This document shows positions 1-14,303 of a DNA stretch of 64,000 nucleotides, in pieces; position 1 is the first letter of the stretch, and every line of letters begins with the position of its first letter. The notes under the pieces were generated by a model. That model made no database searches, was not told the DNA's origin, and saw only the letters and a list, made by a program, of their open reading frames with translations. A program made the translations under genes and the position numbers. Source of the stretch: Megamerina dolium (Eukaryota > Arthropoda > Insecta > Diptera > Megamerinidae); NCBI GenBank assembly GCA_963854835.1, contig OY978526.1, positions 38,106,501-38,170,500 on the forward strand, given 5' to 3'.

Positions 1-341
1 CTTTGTATAACAAATATACTTAGGATCCATGATAATTTTTTGTTATAATAACCGTCACGTTTTCTTCGCAATACAAACTTTACCCGCCCTAATGTATATA
101 CTTGTATATAAAAAATATGTACTATTTTAGAAAAGCTCGAGTATATTGAAAAGCCAATGTTGGCAGTGTGTTTGCGATTGTGAGAGAGGGGAAAGAGATT
201 TACATATACGTAGTACAATATAAAGTAAAAAGTAAAAGCAGTATCGTAAGAGTTTCATTTTTTTCATATGAATGAAGACGAATATTTGAAAATATAAATA
301 CTATAGTAAAATCATCATTGAGAGAATTTGTGGAATTTATA
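1..341. other. AT-rich sequence without recognisable gene
   Basis: No coding pattern, RNA gene or repeat boundary is recognisable here. It precedes the first SINE copy. Confidence 0.5.
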
Positions 342-645
342 GGCTCCGGAGAGCACTTAGGTCGAACTTCTCCTCAAATACTGTTGCGCGTGTTATATTC
401 TGAACAGTATTAGAAAGGAGCTACTTATATTAGCCGGTTCCGAGCGGCAGAAGCCTTGTGACATGGAGCTATGTCGCAGAGTCATTTTAGAAACGTTTTT
501 ATGGCAAATTGTTAATGCAGGAAAAATTGCCCATTGCTTGGCGACAGGTAGGTGCTGTTCGAAAGAATGCGTTAGGCGGGAATTGAACCCAAGACCTACG
601 GCTCAGAATGCCAGCATACTAACTCCTAAGTTACAGCACACAACA
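342..645 (-). mobile_element. tRNA-derived SINE, diverged copy
   Basis: Read on the minus strand, this copy has the same body as the better preserved SINEs at 6522-6865 and 27596-27955. Shared blocks include the region around 'agccggttccga', a 'gacaggt' segment, and a tRNA-like head containing the complement of 'gggttcaattccc' (B box). It is clearly older than the other copies. The short ORF that crosses it is not a gene. Confidence 0.75.
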
Positions 646-725
646 TAAATAATGTTGGTACATTACGTGAATATAGCGCACGGGAAGAAATAGTTATATA
701 AACCAAAAAGTGTTTGAAATTCTTA

Positions 726-978
726 GGTCCAGTTTTTCAGTACAAGTTTAAACTAGGTTTAAGTTAAGTTTACGTAAACGGAATTTAAATTTAAACTTTT
801 TTCAAATCGCAACAAGAAAAGATGTGCTGACTGATAGGTTAATCTTAGTTTAATCCAGCTAGATTGGGAGTTAATGCTTAGATTAAATTACGTTGAAATT
901 TGACTGAAAAACTGCAAATCGAGTTTAAACTTAGTTTAAACGAGAAATAGAGTTAAACTCGCACTGAAAAACTGCCCC
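726..978. mobile_element. Harbinger-like MITE with TTA target duplication
   Basis: The 253-bp element has terminal inverted repeats. The left end begins GGTCCAGTTTTTCAGT and the right end, reverse complemented, begins GGGGCAGTTTTTCAGT; the match continues into 'AGTTTAA'. It is flanked by TTA at 723-725 and 979-981. A 3-bp TTA/TWA duplication with TIRs starting GG is typical of PIF/Harbinger elements. No transposase is present. The superfamily assignment is inference from the ends only. Confidence 0.6.
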
Positions 979-1244
979 TTATCACATACAATCCTGAAAG
1001 TATGTCATCTTCTTTGATGATAGCTGGTGAATTAGTAAAGAAAATAAAGTTTTTGGACTCAATTTTAAAATCTTATTTCTGTCCAAGAACGATCGAAAAT
1101 GGATGAAAGTTTTGAGAACTAAAAGACAAAAGTGAATGCTTTAGCATACAACAGAAACTAGAGTGGAACTCTATTGAACTTAATTAATTAATTCACTTTA
1201 ATTTACTTCACTTTTAACGAAAACATGCAACTGCTAAAGTGAAT

Positions 1245-1587
1245 ATTCTGATCTGTAGGTCGTGGGTTCAATCCCCGGCTAAAGCATAGCAAAATTTAAT
1301 ATCGAAAAGATTTTTCTTTCGAACGGTACCCACCTGTCGGCAAGGAATTGGCAGTTCTTTCGGCAGTAACAATTTGCCATGGAAAAGCTTCTAAAAAGAA
1401 CTCTGTGACAAAGCTCAGGAAAAGTGATGTCGCAAGAGTTCTGCCGCTTGGAACCGGCTAAAATAAGTAGGTGCCTTCTAATACTGTCCAAAAATTTACC
1501 ACGCACATCAGTAATGGAAGAGAAGTTCGGCCAAAGAGCCCTGCGGGGTTTATAAGTGCCATATATTTATTTTTTTTTATTCTTATG
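1245..1587 (+). mobile_element. tRNA-derived SINE, plus-strand copy
   Basis: This is the same family as the copy at 6522-6865 but on the plus strand. It starts within the tRNA-like head: the B-box region 'gggttcaatccccggct' lies near 1265. The conserved body follows, and the copy ends in a T/A-rich tail after 'agtgccatatatttattt'. The first part of the head (A box) is missing or too diverged to see. Confidence 0.75.
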
Positions 1588-3589
1588 CTCAACCACTGTA
1601 AATAGCAAGTGTTTTTAAAGGCAGGATTATAGTGCTTTTTATTTTCTCATGCTTTAAAATGCAATTCACGAATTTTTATATTTATGAAATTTGGTCGTTT
1701 TTGATGAGCTGGTGATATTTTTGAATTTTAAAAAAATTCTTTATTCAATTTTATTCAATATTCTCTGTAAAATAATACCAAATTGATCAAAACCTATAAC
1801 TCCAAATTTTCGATTTATTTCCACTGGTCGAAAAACTGTGCGCAACCACTACAGACGGAATAGTTTTAAAAATGTTCGAGATTAGTCTATTTGCAAGCTA
1901 GTAGTATGTGGCATCCTTTCTTTTTATTTATTCAAACGTGAACAGCATTCAGGGCAAAACAGCGTGCCGTTGTGATCTAATCTATAACGATTTTTATCGT
2001 ACCCCTCGTGGCTTGTTAATAATTGATTTATATGGTAATTGATAGTGGCTTAAATGCTTTTTAAAGAATTATTTTCCTGATGCAAATTTCATATGAAATG
2101 TATGTATGTTGATATGCATATTCAGGTCTTTGTTAAACTTCCTGCGAACAGTGAACATAAATATAAATTATTTTTCGTTTTCAATTTTGTATTTTGTTTA
2201 CATATTGGGTGCTTTGCTTGATAAATCTTGTCGTAGCAAATGTGAGAATGAATGGTGTGCTTTAGTGTTTACAGTGAATAAATATTTCTATGTAAAAAAT
2301 AAAAAATACAAATGCAGAGCGAGCTAGAGGGAGAGAGAATAAAAAATTTAATTTATATGAAAACGTGCAATGCAAGATCCCAATCAGGTTTATTCACTTG
2401 CATGAACACACGCAGCCACTTCCTTAAACAAAATACTTACACGCAAATACATAAACGCACCTATCTATCTTTATGTACTACACATGTAGTCGTACGTATA
2501 CGCGCATCGATACGTACGTATTTATAAGACCTCGTGTTTGATTGTTTTAGATTTATTTAAAAATGGCTGTACACTAATATACAGACACGCACACTTGGAC
2601 AATATATCGTGAAGTGTTATATTTTGGTAAATTTGTAATTTATGACTTTTCGTTTGTTCACGAGATACAATATGTGTACGAGTGTTTGTACATTAGGCAG
2701 CCTATATAGGAATATACAAGCTATTAAAATTTTCCTTCCGGACCGTTAGAAATTTTTTAAGGCTATTCGCGCACACACTTATATATAAAGAATATTACTG
2801 GAAAATAAAAAATGTATTAATTTATATCTTTCGGTGTCACTGTTAATTATAACGGCAATATTTGTTTACTTAATTGCTATGCCGGATATATTCTCTTTAA
2901 TTACACACAAATCACTGCACAGCTGAAAACAAACTAAAAGTTGGATCGAGAACAAGTGCTTGTACGCCAGGTGACGTATTTATCTCTCGGATCATTGTTG
3001 GCATTGTTTGTGATTTGATCGCATGAAATGGGCGCTGATAACTTATTTTTGTTCCCGAAGGATGTAGAGCGAATGCTAAAGTGTATGGTGGAAAATGTTC
3101 GATAGCTCCAACGTCAGTCACATGTCCGAATACAGTTCGCCGTACTCGCATATTTGGAGGGCATCTTCTTGCGACCCTTCTTGTGACCGATTGTACCAAA
3201 ATATTAAATATTTTCAAAGGGGGTACCTTGAAATGAGTATGAGGTATTGTGAAGAATTAATGTAGCTTTAAACAAAACAAAAACAAAAAAAAAAAAACAA
3301 AACAAAAAAAAAAAAACAAACAAACAAAGGTGAAACATGAACATTATTTTAATTTAATCAATTGCACTTTATATCGGAGCGTATAAAGTATCCGAAGTAG
3401 GCTCAATCAAGAGTTCCATTTTAGATTCGGATTTCGATGATTTTCTTAGTGTTGAAATGCCAGACAGTTTTTAATTGGCTACGCAGTTGATATAACAATT
3501 TATAGAAGTACTTTAAGTAATAATTAGAACAAAAACTTGGCTGAAGGGATACGGGCTGCGATTTGCTATTGTGAAGACCGACCTGCTTT
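1588..3589. other. Non-coding AT-rich stretch
   Basis: No supported gene. It contains poly-A/'AAAAC' simple sequence at about 3275-3325 and scattered short ORFs without family features. Confidence 0.5.
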
Positions 3590-3770
3590 TACAAATATTA
3601 AATATAGAGGGAATAAAATGGAAAGATCACAGCGTTAAAAAAGCAGACTACTGGCCAATATTGGAAGACTAATTCCCAACAAAAGAACACTGGTGATGTA
3701 AGTCGTACGGTACATGCGATACTACTCTATGCTAGTGAAGTTTGGGTAGATATGTGGAACTTATTACAAG
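3590..3770 (+). pseudogene. LINE reverse-transcriptase C-terminal remnant (R1/I-like)
   Basis: Conceptual translation across two frames gives a piece resembling the region just after the RT domain of R1/I-type LINEs: 'ANIGRLIPNKRTL', then a frame change, then 'AILLYASEVW'. This pattern ('...IGG..KR.LL..V..S.LLYGA.VW') is common in arthropod non-LTR retrotransposons. Stops and a frameshift break it. The clade assignment is tentative. Confidence 0.45.
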
Positions 3771-5582
3771 TTCAATATAATTAATTTATAGTAAAAAAAT
3801 TGAAATCAAAAAATTTTCATTAAAGACTGAACAAATGAAATTTAGGCAAGTATTATTGCTGTTAATTGAAAAAATTAAAACCATTTAATGAGTATTAACT
3901 CATTACATTTCGATTGTTTAAATATTACTCATAATAATTACAGTTCCTTATTAAAGCATATTAATTTTTATTTATTTATTATTCAAAAATTGACATATAC
4001 ATGTACATATAATGCTTGTATGCCCGTGTTAAATATATACACCGGCATATGTTGTAGCATATACACACACATACCATTCAAGAATACATACACACACGTA
4101 CCTAAAAATCATTCAATACTATTCATCATCTGCAACATTTGACAGTCTTTACATTTTTAATATGCTTTTGTTAACCTTTATGAAAGGTTTTCTTGAGCAA
4201 AAACGTTTTTCGAGACAATTTTCCATAAGTGTATATATTTTGACTGGCAGGTATACTGGCTACCTGCCAGTCACGTCGTTTAGCCATTCATTCATTCATT
4301 TGTTTGTTCGTTTATTCATTTACCTAGTCATTTTCAATTTATGCTGACACTTTATTATAGCTTACGAGTATATATACATATACACCTTACTCGTATTGTT
4401 ATTGTTGTTTGTATTGAAATTGTTATGGTTAATATTCTTATATTTTGCAAAGCTACTTTGCATTCGGAAAACGTTTGTCCACTGGCAGTTGACACATTAA
4501 GGATGTATTTTTTATTCATAAAGAAACTTGTTAATTGTCAGTCTATTGGTTTGACTGAAGGTGAAGATGATGATGTTAATGGTTACAATATATTAAAAAT
4601 TAAAAAATATATACATAGTATATAGGAAAAATCTACATTACAAGTAATTGACATTCTCTTACAAAAATAATATTTAGTATGCAAAACAAAATTAATTTAA
4701 TTTTCCTCAACTTCATCAACATCTTATGTTATACTGCTCCAAGTTAATTAAGAACTATATCATATTTAATGTTGAACAATTTTCATAAAGTAGAAAACAT
4801 TATTTTAATTAAGAGCTAATATCGAGCAAGAGGAGAAAGAGCTAATGGAATACGAAGAAGAATAAGAGGCAGACACAAATTCAAAATGCTTGAATTATTT
4901 TAGTTATTCTTGTTACTTGTACGTTTACAATACTAGGGATAGAAAACTTACGTATGGATTCATTATTTAACTCAAATTTTTCGATTGAAGCAACTTTTCA
5001 AATACGATGGTGGTCTGAAAAGTATCCATAAGATATTTCTTCTTTAAATTTATTTTTCTTTTTCTACATAGACTCCTTATAACTCTACACAATTCTCCCA
5101 TCTCGCTAACTCGTCAATCAGATCATTGAAAATGTTCATTCTAATAAATTTTTGATCTAATATGAATAAAAGAGCCGCAAGCAGCATCGATACAGCTTTC
5201 TCATACCTAAATCTTAATTCAATATTTGACAAACACGTTCTTTGGGCAAATTCATAACCTCTGTTCTCTCTCTTTCTATCTCTCACACACTTGAATTCGA
5301 CCATTTAGTGAACTTGAGCGATCTTATCGTGGTTACAGTTTCTGGACGTTCCGAATGTTCGATGGCTCCTGAGCTGGTACGACCGGTACGGTCTAAAAAT
5401 TGATGGTGGTAGATGATTGTGCTGCTTCCGTATAGACAGCGCCCAACTAGGCTTTAATTTGCATAGGCATATTGCCATTCAAATTGAAATCGAGCATACA
5501 GTTCGATTTTTTTTTACATCTTCACAAAAACACTCACGCGGACTCACTCGTAGGACTGTTAAACCACACCCGCCCGTCGAAA
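3771..5582. other. Non-coding stretch upstream of the candidate exon
   Basis: No supported gene. There is a perfect inverted repeat with 13-bp arms at 4242-4254 and 4262-4274 around a 7-nt loop. The last ~150 bases before 5583 are less AT-rich and could hold a promoter or 5' UTR. Confidence 0.4.
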
Positions 5583-5598
5583 ATGTCTGAACTATTTG
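5583..5598 (+). other. Candidate first coding exon (MSELFG...) with consensus donor
   Basis: An ATG in good context (gaaaATG) opens 16 coding bases (Met-Ser-Glu-Leu-Phe plus one base). A consensus splice donor GTGAGT follows directly at 5599-5604. The upstream sequence is locally GC-richer ('cacgcggactcactcg', 'cacacccgcccgtcg') and free of recognisable transposon. This is how a short first coding exon before a long intron looks in fly genes. No second exon was identified in the window, so it remains a hypothesis; chance occurrence is quite possible. Confidence 0.25.
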
Positions 5599-6210
5599 GT
5601 GAGTGACTTTCAAATACATTCCGTGGCTTTCATCTTCATCAAAAGCAAAAATGAACGGGATGATATATTTGAAGTAATTTTATAAAGACATACGTATTGT
5701 AGAGAATCTCTTTTAAAAGGTCGAGATACTGGCTTAACAAGTTAGGGAAAAGGAAAATATCATAACGATTCGCCTACAGCAATAGACGAATTTACTGATT
5801 TTCAGATTTTCTTGTCTTCATTTGGTAGGAGAGCCTCCATAAAAGGTGGATATATAGGGTAAGTATGTTTAGAGGAAATGCTGGGGAGCATAAATTAGTA
5901 GTGGTTATTGAATGGTTTGATCTTTCTGTTTTAGTTAAGCATTACATACGGTCATATGGTCTCTAGGACAACTCCTTTCCATTTGTTTGATATTCGAAGA
6001 CCATTTTCCTCCATCCCTATCTTAAAACTTTTTGGCTCATGTGTTTTTTACAAAACCTCATAAAATCATACTTGCAATTATTATTAAGTATACATGTAAT
6101 CGGGTCCTCTCTGAAAATCATCCTTACAAAATGGCGTAAAAGATTGTATTATTAACGTATTTTTGCATAATTCAACCTTTAATAGTGCGATTAGGGGATC
6201 GACGGACTTA

Positions 6211-7741
6211 CGAGGGCGGTCCCAGAATTACCCGACCTGACATATAGATGGCGGCAGTAGTTTGAAAAAAATTACTTTGGTGAAAAGCTACAACCTTGTA
6301 AAATATATGGGTTAAGTTTCAAGGCGCCACGTTGTTTAGTATTTTTTTTTTTGGAGCCATCGAAAGTTAACTACCTCAGTTAATTTGTAAACATGGAAAA
6401 AATTGATCACTGTTATTCTGTTATTCTACTGTTATTCGATACTTTCCTTTTAAAGGGTTCAGTCCAACGCATATTAAAGCAGAACCAGATTCTACTCTGG
6501 GGGAGTCTGCTCCTTCGTTTATAAATAAATAAATATGTGGCACTTAAAGTCCCGAAGGGCTCATTGTCCGAGCTGCTCTTCCATTTCTGTTGTGCATGTT
6601 AAATTTTGGACAGTATTAGAAGGGACCTACTTATTTTAGCCGGTTCCAAACGACAGAACCCTTCCTTGTGACATCACTATTTCTGAACTTTATCACAAAG
6701 TTCTTCTAGAAGCTTATTCATGGCAAGTTGTTACTGTCGGAAGAATTGGGTACCGTTTGAAAGAAAAATATTTTCGATATTAAATTTGTTATGCATCAGC
6801 CGGGGATTGAACCACGACCTACAGATCAGAAAGCCAACACTCTAACCACTTAACTACGGCGCCCACTGCTCTTTCGTTTACTGCGAAGACGAACACCATA
6901 GTGTTCGACCAATTGAAGTGGCCACGCCAAAAACGGTTAAGGAAATCCACAAAATGGTATTGGATGCTTGCCGGCTGAGCTGGGTGAAATTACAGTAATT
7001 AAAAAAGTGCTATATATCGTATATTGACCGAAAATTTGGAGATGAAAAAGCTGTGTACAAGGTGGATGCTGCGTTTGATCACAATAGAACAAAAACAACG
7101 TCGTGAAGATGCTTCTATAGAGTGTTAGGCAATATTTCACAGTAATAAAGCCGAGTTTTTGCGTCGATTCGTAACAATGGATGAGGCATGGGTCCACCAC
7201 TTCACACTTCACAAGAAGGCCAAGACAGTTCCATCTGCAGGCAAGGTTATGGCGTCTGTTTTTTGGGATGCACGTAGGATAATTTTTATTATTCAAAAAG
7301 GAAAAACAATCAACGGCGAGTATAATGCTAATTTGTTGCAGCGTTTAAGTGATGACATTAAGGAAAAAAGGCCACATTTGGCGAAAAAGAAATTGTTGTT
7401 TCATCAAGACAATACACCAGTTCAAACATCCGCTATTACAATGGAATCAACGAGTTAAAGCTCGAATTGTTTCAGCACGCACCTTATTCTCCAGATTTAG
7501 CTCCTTCGCATTATTTTCTATTTCCAAGTTTGAAAAAATGGCTTGGTGGTAGAAGATTTGCAAACAATGAGGAGGTGGAGTCTGCGGTAGATGTCTATTT
7601 TAATGATCTAGACAGTTCATACTTTAAACAGGATATCGTAGCTATAGAATATTGCTGGGAAACGTGTATAGAGCTAAAAGGAGATTATCCTGAAAAATAA
7701 AGAAAAATTTTCCCAAATTGGTAGTTCTGGGACCACCCTCG
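6211..7741 (+). mobile_element. Mariner (irritans-like) DNA transposon, defective, with internal SINE
   Basis: The element is bounded by TA (6209-6210 and 7742-7743). Inverted ends are CGAGGGCGGTCCCAGAA on the left and, reverse complemented, CGAGGGTGGTCCCAGAA on the right. The transposase (mariner D,D34D DDE enzyme, cut-and-paste excision in the nucleus) is recognisable in three frames. 'MDEAWVHHF' near 7177 carries the first Asp, 'FHQDNTPVQTS' near 7400 the second, and 'YSPDLAPSHYFLFP' near 7485 the third. It ends at 'ELKGDYPEK', stop near 7700. Frameshifts, loss of the segment after the first Asp motif, and a SINE at 6522-6865 make it non-functional. A related copy lies at 42545-43497. Confidence 0.9.
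6522..6865 (-). mobile_element. tRNA-derived SINE inserted in mariner, with target duplication
   Basis: The 344-bp SINE is on the minus strand. Its tRNA-like head lies at the right end: on the minus strand 'gggcgccgtagttaagtgg' (A-box side) and 'gtggttcaatccccggc' (B box). A unique body follows, then an (ATTT)n tail on the left. Target-site duplication: 'ctgctccttcgttta' at 6507-6521 and 'ctgctctttcgttta' at 6866-6880, one mismatch. It interrupts the mariner, so it inserted later. Mobilisation would depend on a LINE partner; none was identified. Confidence 0.88.
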
Positions 7742-7743
7742 TA

Positions 7744-9819
7744 TGAATCTAAAAATATTATTTTAAGATTCCTCTATCGTACCATTAGTACCTTTAGTTA
7801 TTAAACTACACACAGTTTCGCACAGACCTAAGGACCGCTCTAATAGTTTGATAGCTCTTGTAGCATTTTTTTACTTTACTAAGAAAGCCCTAGGCAATAA
7901 TATGGTATATTCCATGGTACTACTATTATTTCATGTCTAAGCGAGTATAGTTTTAATGTGAGAATGTGTGAATATATATGTTCGTTTATTATGCATACAT
8001 ATTTGTATATTTGAATGTGTAATACATATGTATGCATGTGTACCATATTAAATTTATATTTATGGTTATGTACTGATGATGTATTGTTGTATGGACGGAT
8101 ATGCGTTGTTTTATGTTGTATGTTTGTGTGTAATAATATTTATGAGCAATCAGTATTTATAAAGCATCCTCCTTCTTCAGTTAGCATACATACAAGTATG
8201 TGTCATGTCATGTCAGTGTCATTCATTGTCATTTTTCCTTTCTTTTTTTTTTTTGTTCGTCCACACTTTATTGCAGCATATGTATGTGTGCATGTGTGCT
8301 TCATCAATTTCTGTTCGACCAGTTACGTTAGGCAATCCGTTTCCATTCATTGTTGAATGATGATGATGACTGACGCTGCTTTATTCTTTAATGTTCGTAT
8401 ACTACATGTACGTATATGGATGTGACTGGCTGTGTGTGCGAGAGGGTGTGTGCATTATTTATTTCCACTTTGCCTTTGTTTCTCGCAGTTCTTTTTTATT
8501 TATTTACAATACGATTATTATTTCTTGCCTTTATTTATATTTCGTCGATATACTTCTGGTAGGAATGAAAAAAAAAAACACAATTTTTTTAGCTTATAAC
8601 TACTGGTAGCATCAGCTTCATGGTAGCTCAGATTTATGCTAAACTACTCCCTAGCATGTAATGCTTTTGTGAATGTGTATATCAGTGTATATTTTACTGT
8701 TTTCTCAGTTTCTTTTGCTCTAAATGTTTGTATAATTTATTTATTTCGTTCTTCTTGCACCTACTTCCCGGATGTGGCATGGCAAAATGAAATTGCACAC
8801 GAGACTCTCACAGAAATGTGCTACTGGATGAGAAAACAGTACAGTACCTACAAAATGAACGAACGAACAACATGGATATCATTATTACAATAACAACTTT
8901 GAAATGTGATCAACTCTAATGAAATGCTTTGTCAGCAGGAACTACTCACGAGCAAAAAGAGTGTTTTGTTGTGCATAGTAGGTGTCAAAGTCGCCATTTT
9001 CTTTTCACATTTTTTCTTCAATTACAAGTTTCTCTTATTATGAGTGCTTATCCAAACATCCTTTGTATATTTGAAATGGTCTTTTCTATATGGTTTGTTT
9101 TGTCTTTGTTTTTATTGTTATTATTTTATGGGCATGTATTTGTAATGTTATTCAATAGTTGGCACGCTTTCTGATAATGCTTTTTCTAGCAGTTGCTTTT
9201 GCTCTTCATTGTAATTTTTTTTGCTGTTATTATAATGCTTATACTAATAATGGGGCTGCTAGTTGTGTTGATTGTATTTGGCAACTTTTCGAATATGCCC
9301 GAGTGCACTTAAATTAATTACCACATAATGTTTATTCTTTGTCAGTCTTTTGATACGAGTACATGTACATGTGCATCTGTATTTGGGTTTTGCCTATGTA
9401 GCATTTTCTAATCGTCCAATTGTTGTTTTGCTGATGTACTATACATGTCGTACCCACAAAGGGACCTTCTATTTACCAATGGCTCCAGTTTATTTCTTTG
9501 TTCCGGTTCTTCGTTTCGAATAGCTTTTCATGCGTCTCATTAATTACTGTTTATTCAATTTTCCTTTTTGTATTTCTTTTCGTATGCCCAAATGTCACTT
9601 TATTAATGTTTTTTCTTCATTCCTTCAGTTCAATGTGCATTTAGTACTACGTAAGTACATATCGGTGAAAAGCAATGTTTTTTAAAAGGAAATTTTCTTC
9701 GGTCCAATGGAAATGTATGGCAAAGATCGAAATGAAATTCTCCCTCTTATTCTTATATTAGATAATTAAAAGCACGGATGACTGTTTGTATGAGCAAGAA
9801 AATCTGCGAAAAATCACAC
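7744..9819. other. Non-coding AT-rich stretch
   Basis: No supported gene. There are many 'atgtatgtatg'-type simple motifs and several 60-110 codon ORFs rich in Cys, Phe, Tyr and Ile, as expected by chance in T-rich DNA. Confidence 0.45.
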
Positions 9820-10017
9820 TGGAAACAATTTTCATACACATTTATGACGAGATATGAGATTATTAGTCTGCTGGTTTTTTTTTGGAATATAGATACCTAT
9901 ATTACTATATCAAGTGAATATAAAAATGTTTAGAAATAAACTTTGGAAACAATTTTCATACACATTTATGACGAGATATGAGATTATTAGTCTGCTGGTT
10001 TTTTTTGGAATATAGAG
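9820..10017 (+). repeat. Direct duplication of a ~74-bp unit
   Basis: The block beginning 'tggaaacaattttcataca' at 9820 and ending near 9895 recurs at 9944-10017, with one T fewer in the homopolymer and a few changes at the end. The period is 124 bp. Confidence 0.85.
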
Positions 10018-10857
10018 AATACAGCATGAATTTAACTTCCATAATAGTTATGATCTTCACCTGTGGGAAAACTCAATGATCTCAAGTAATGTAAAAGCTC
10101 AACTAAGTCCCAGCTCTTTAGATGTTTTATTCGACTTAATTAATTTGTTCTTGTCCACATAGAAAGCAATCCATTTATGAAAGCAGCTTGTTTTCCAAGT
10201 TAAGATTGATCAGAAAAATTTCGGTGAACTAAGTTTATCGCAATTTTCTCCAACCTCAACAATTGTAGGGGGGCTTAAGACAGAAAAAAATTGACGAAAA
10301 GATTGTTAGCTCTGACGCGTTCGATTTATTCATTCGAATTTTATCCACATTCATAGTTACTTTTATGAGAAATGTTTCTCTGCGCTTTGAGATAAATCTA
10401 AATGTATGTTAAAAGAATTCTTAAAATATCAAGAAACTTTTAAAATTTCTAAATTTCTAATGTACTTTTTACATTGATATAGTAGTGATCGAAATATACG
10501 CAACCCGAAACTAGTTAGGGACCACTGTTTTACAGTGTATTTAGTTAGTCAATATATCAAAGTTTTATAGTTCTTTTTCTCCGTTTTGGACTAATTTGTT
10601 TCATATCACATTATCATTTAATTCTACAAATACATAATCTGTTGTAAATTCTTTTGGTGTACTCAATCTTGATGAAAGAAAAGCTGAAAGTGAAATACTT
10701 CTACTTGTAGATTCAATATAGGGCGTTCCTACGTATACTACATTCATAATTGAGAATATTAAATTCAAACGAACATGTCATAACCCTTATCAAATATATA
10801 GGATGGAGAATGAAACCAAAGATTAATATAATGGAGAATAAGAAATATACTCATAGG

Positions 10858-10858
<1 letters not shown>
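10018..10858. other. Non-coding stretch
   Basis: No gene or mobile element recognised. Confidence 0.4.
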
Positions 10859-12374
<1,516 letters not shown>

Positions 12375-12905
12375 AACATGAATATTAGACAATCGGACAA
12401 AAATCCACTCATTGTCGCCATGGTGTTAATTAAATTAAGAGGCGAGTTAGTAACGCTACTAGAATATGCTTGATTTGTGACAATCAATTTTAATTAACAC
12501 AGAGGGAGTAACGGTGCTGCCACATAAACATTTTTGAAAGTTGACATTTTCCATTGGTTGATTTAAACATTTGTCACAATTCACTTTGATAATATGTCCA
12601 CATTTATATTCACAAGTACAAAGCTGTGAATGTGTGCATTTATTATATCCTTTTTCGGAACTGTTAATGATGATATTGCGTGCCTAAACGATATTATGTT
12701 GTTGATTTATGTAAGTTTATATGTATGTATGTGCGTATATATGTGTATATGGATTATTCAATGAGGATTGTCAGTTGCTTTTGCGGCTTATGAGTGTAAT
12801 TAATATTTATTAAGACATTTAGATTTAGACAATTGAGAAATGTAGAAAGGATTTAAATAATTTAAGCACTAGCAGCATTTTAAATGTGTCTAATTGCTCA
12901 TTTAC
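12375..12905 (+). repeat. Non-coding segment duplicated at 39295-39810
   Basis: Many blocks are shared, in the same order and orientation, with 39295-39810. Examples are 'atatgcttgatttgtga', 'cattggttgatttaaacat', 'atttgtcacaattcac' and 'gtgtaattaatatttat'. There is no coding pattern and no clear terminal repeat. It may be an unrecognised transposon or a segmental duplication. Confidence 0.85.
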
Positions 12906-14303
12906 TCGATTACAAATTTTCTGAGATAATATGATAATATGATGTGATATATAGTGTGATACGCGTAATATTCGTACATGCATACTCGGCACTAACACCT
13001 TCGACGAATCGTAGAGAGGTTATTTCTTTGGATGGCTTTGGAGATGCTTTCTGTGCTATAAGGGAATTCGTTTGGTTGTTCATTGCTTCTACTAAATTAA
13101 ATAACACCTGTAATTTTAATCTTATGATTAATTTCTTAAACAGAAATTATTGTTTTTATGACCATAGCTAGTCGAACGTATAAATATAACAAATTTTTCA
13201 TAATTCAACCAAGTAAACCCTTAATAATAATAATAGCAGCAACGAATGTTTCAACATGAAAGATTTATTATTTTTGACAATATTCGTGTCTGTATGCACA
13301 AAATGCACATTTATTCACTCAATCACACTCACACACAGAAGACGCGTATATGAATATGTTTGTACGAGGAATTTTCGCTATTCTCAGTAACACAATATAG
13401 TTTACAAAAAGCTTTACTTATACTTTTATAGTGTGACTACTAAATAAATGAACTTTTGGTCGATTTATTCGTTCTGACTTTTAGCTAGCTACAAAGTAAT
13501 GCAGACACCAACCAATTATATGCTATCGGGCTACTATTTATATTTCCGGATCTGGCAACACTAATGCCAACACCATAATAAAATTTGACATTTAGCAGAA
13601 ACGTGCTCACAACGTTTTAATGTACAAGTGATATTTGTTTCGTTTACAGTGAGTTAAAAAAATCAATTTAGCCAAAAACTGGATGAACTCAGTTCTTTGT
13701 ATGGCGAACGCCATCAAAAAGCACAGTATTGTGCTGGTATCGTGAATTCAATCGTGGTCGTAGTTCGGTCGCCGACGAATTCCTTGAAGGTCGTCCAAAA
13801 TCGGTTGTTGTTCTACAAAACATCGATGCAGTGCATGAACTGATAATGCAAGATCGTCAATTTATATATCGTGAGATAGAAGCATCCTTCCACATTCGAT
13901 TTTGAATGAACAGTTTGTTGTACAAAAATTTGCAGTCGCTGGGATATGCCAGGTACCAGGGAAATTAAATACCTGGGGCGGACCAAAAAGAACCAAAATA
14001 ACTGACAGCGACTGTTCCCAACAATTGGCGGCTGCCGACAGCGTCTGCTCCTATGTTAAGGACGGCTGAATCTTAAGAAGGAAAACTGCAAACCCTACAG
14101 AAGGGAAAGGGAAACCACTGAAGTATTACCCCACGACAATCGTATTAATCATGGAAATGCAACAACAACAATGGCCCTCAGTCTCCGGCAAATCGAGGGT
14201 GCTAAGAATCCGCTGAGGTAAAACCAAAGATAAATTCAATATAGGGACATGGAATGTCCGCAGTTTATTTGGAGCTGGCAAGTTAAAAAATGCAATAATA
14301 GAG

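Noticed and set aside
463..648. Short ORF at the left end
   Set aside because: It lies entirely in a diverged SINE; similar ORFs appear in other SINE copies (27737-28012, 39023-39385).
6780..6865. tRNA-like sequence with A and B boxes
   Set aside because: It is the head of a SINE, not a tRNA gene: no complete cloverleaf, and it is fused to the SINE body.
8015..9174. Series of plus-strand ORFs of 72-113 codons
   Set aside because: They are Cys/Phe/Tyr/Ile-rich translations of T-rich DNA without motifs, mutual homology or splice logic.
12910..13171. Overlapping ORFs on both strands
   Set aside because: No family features. The region directly follows the duplicated non-coding segment and does not look coding.
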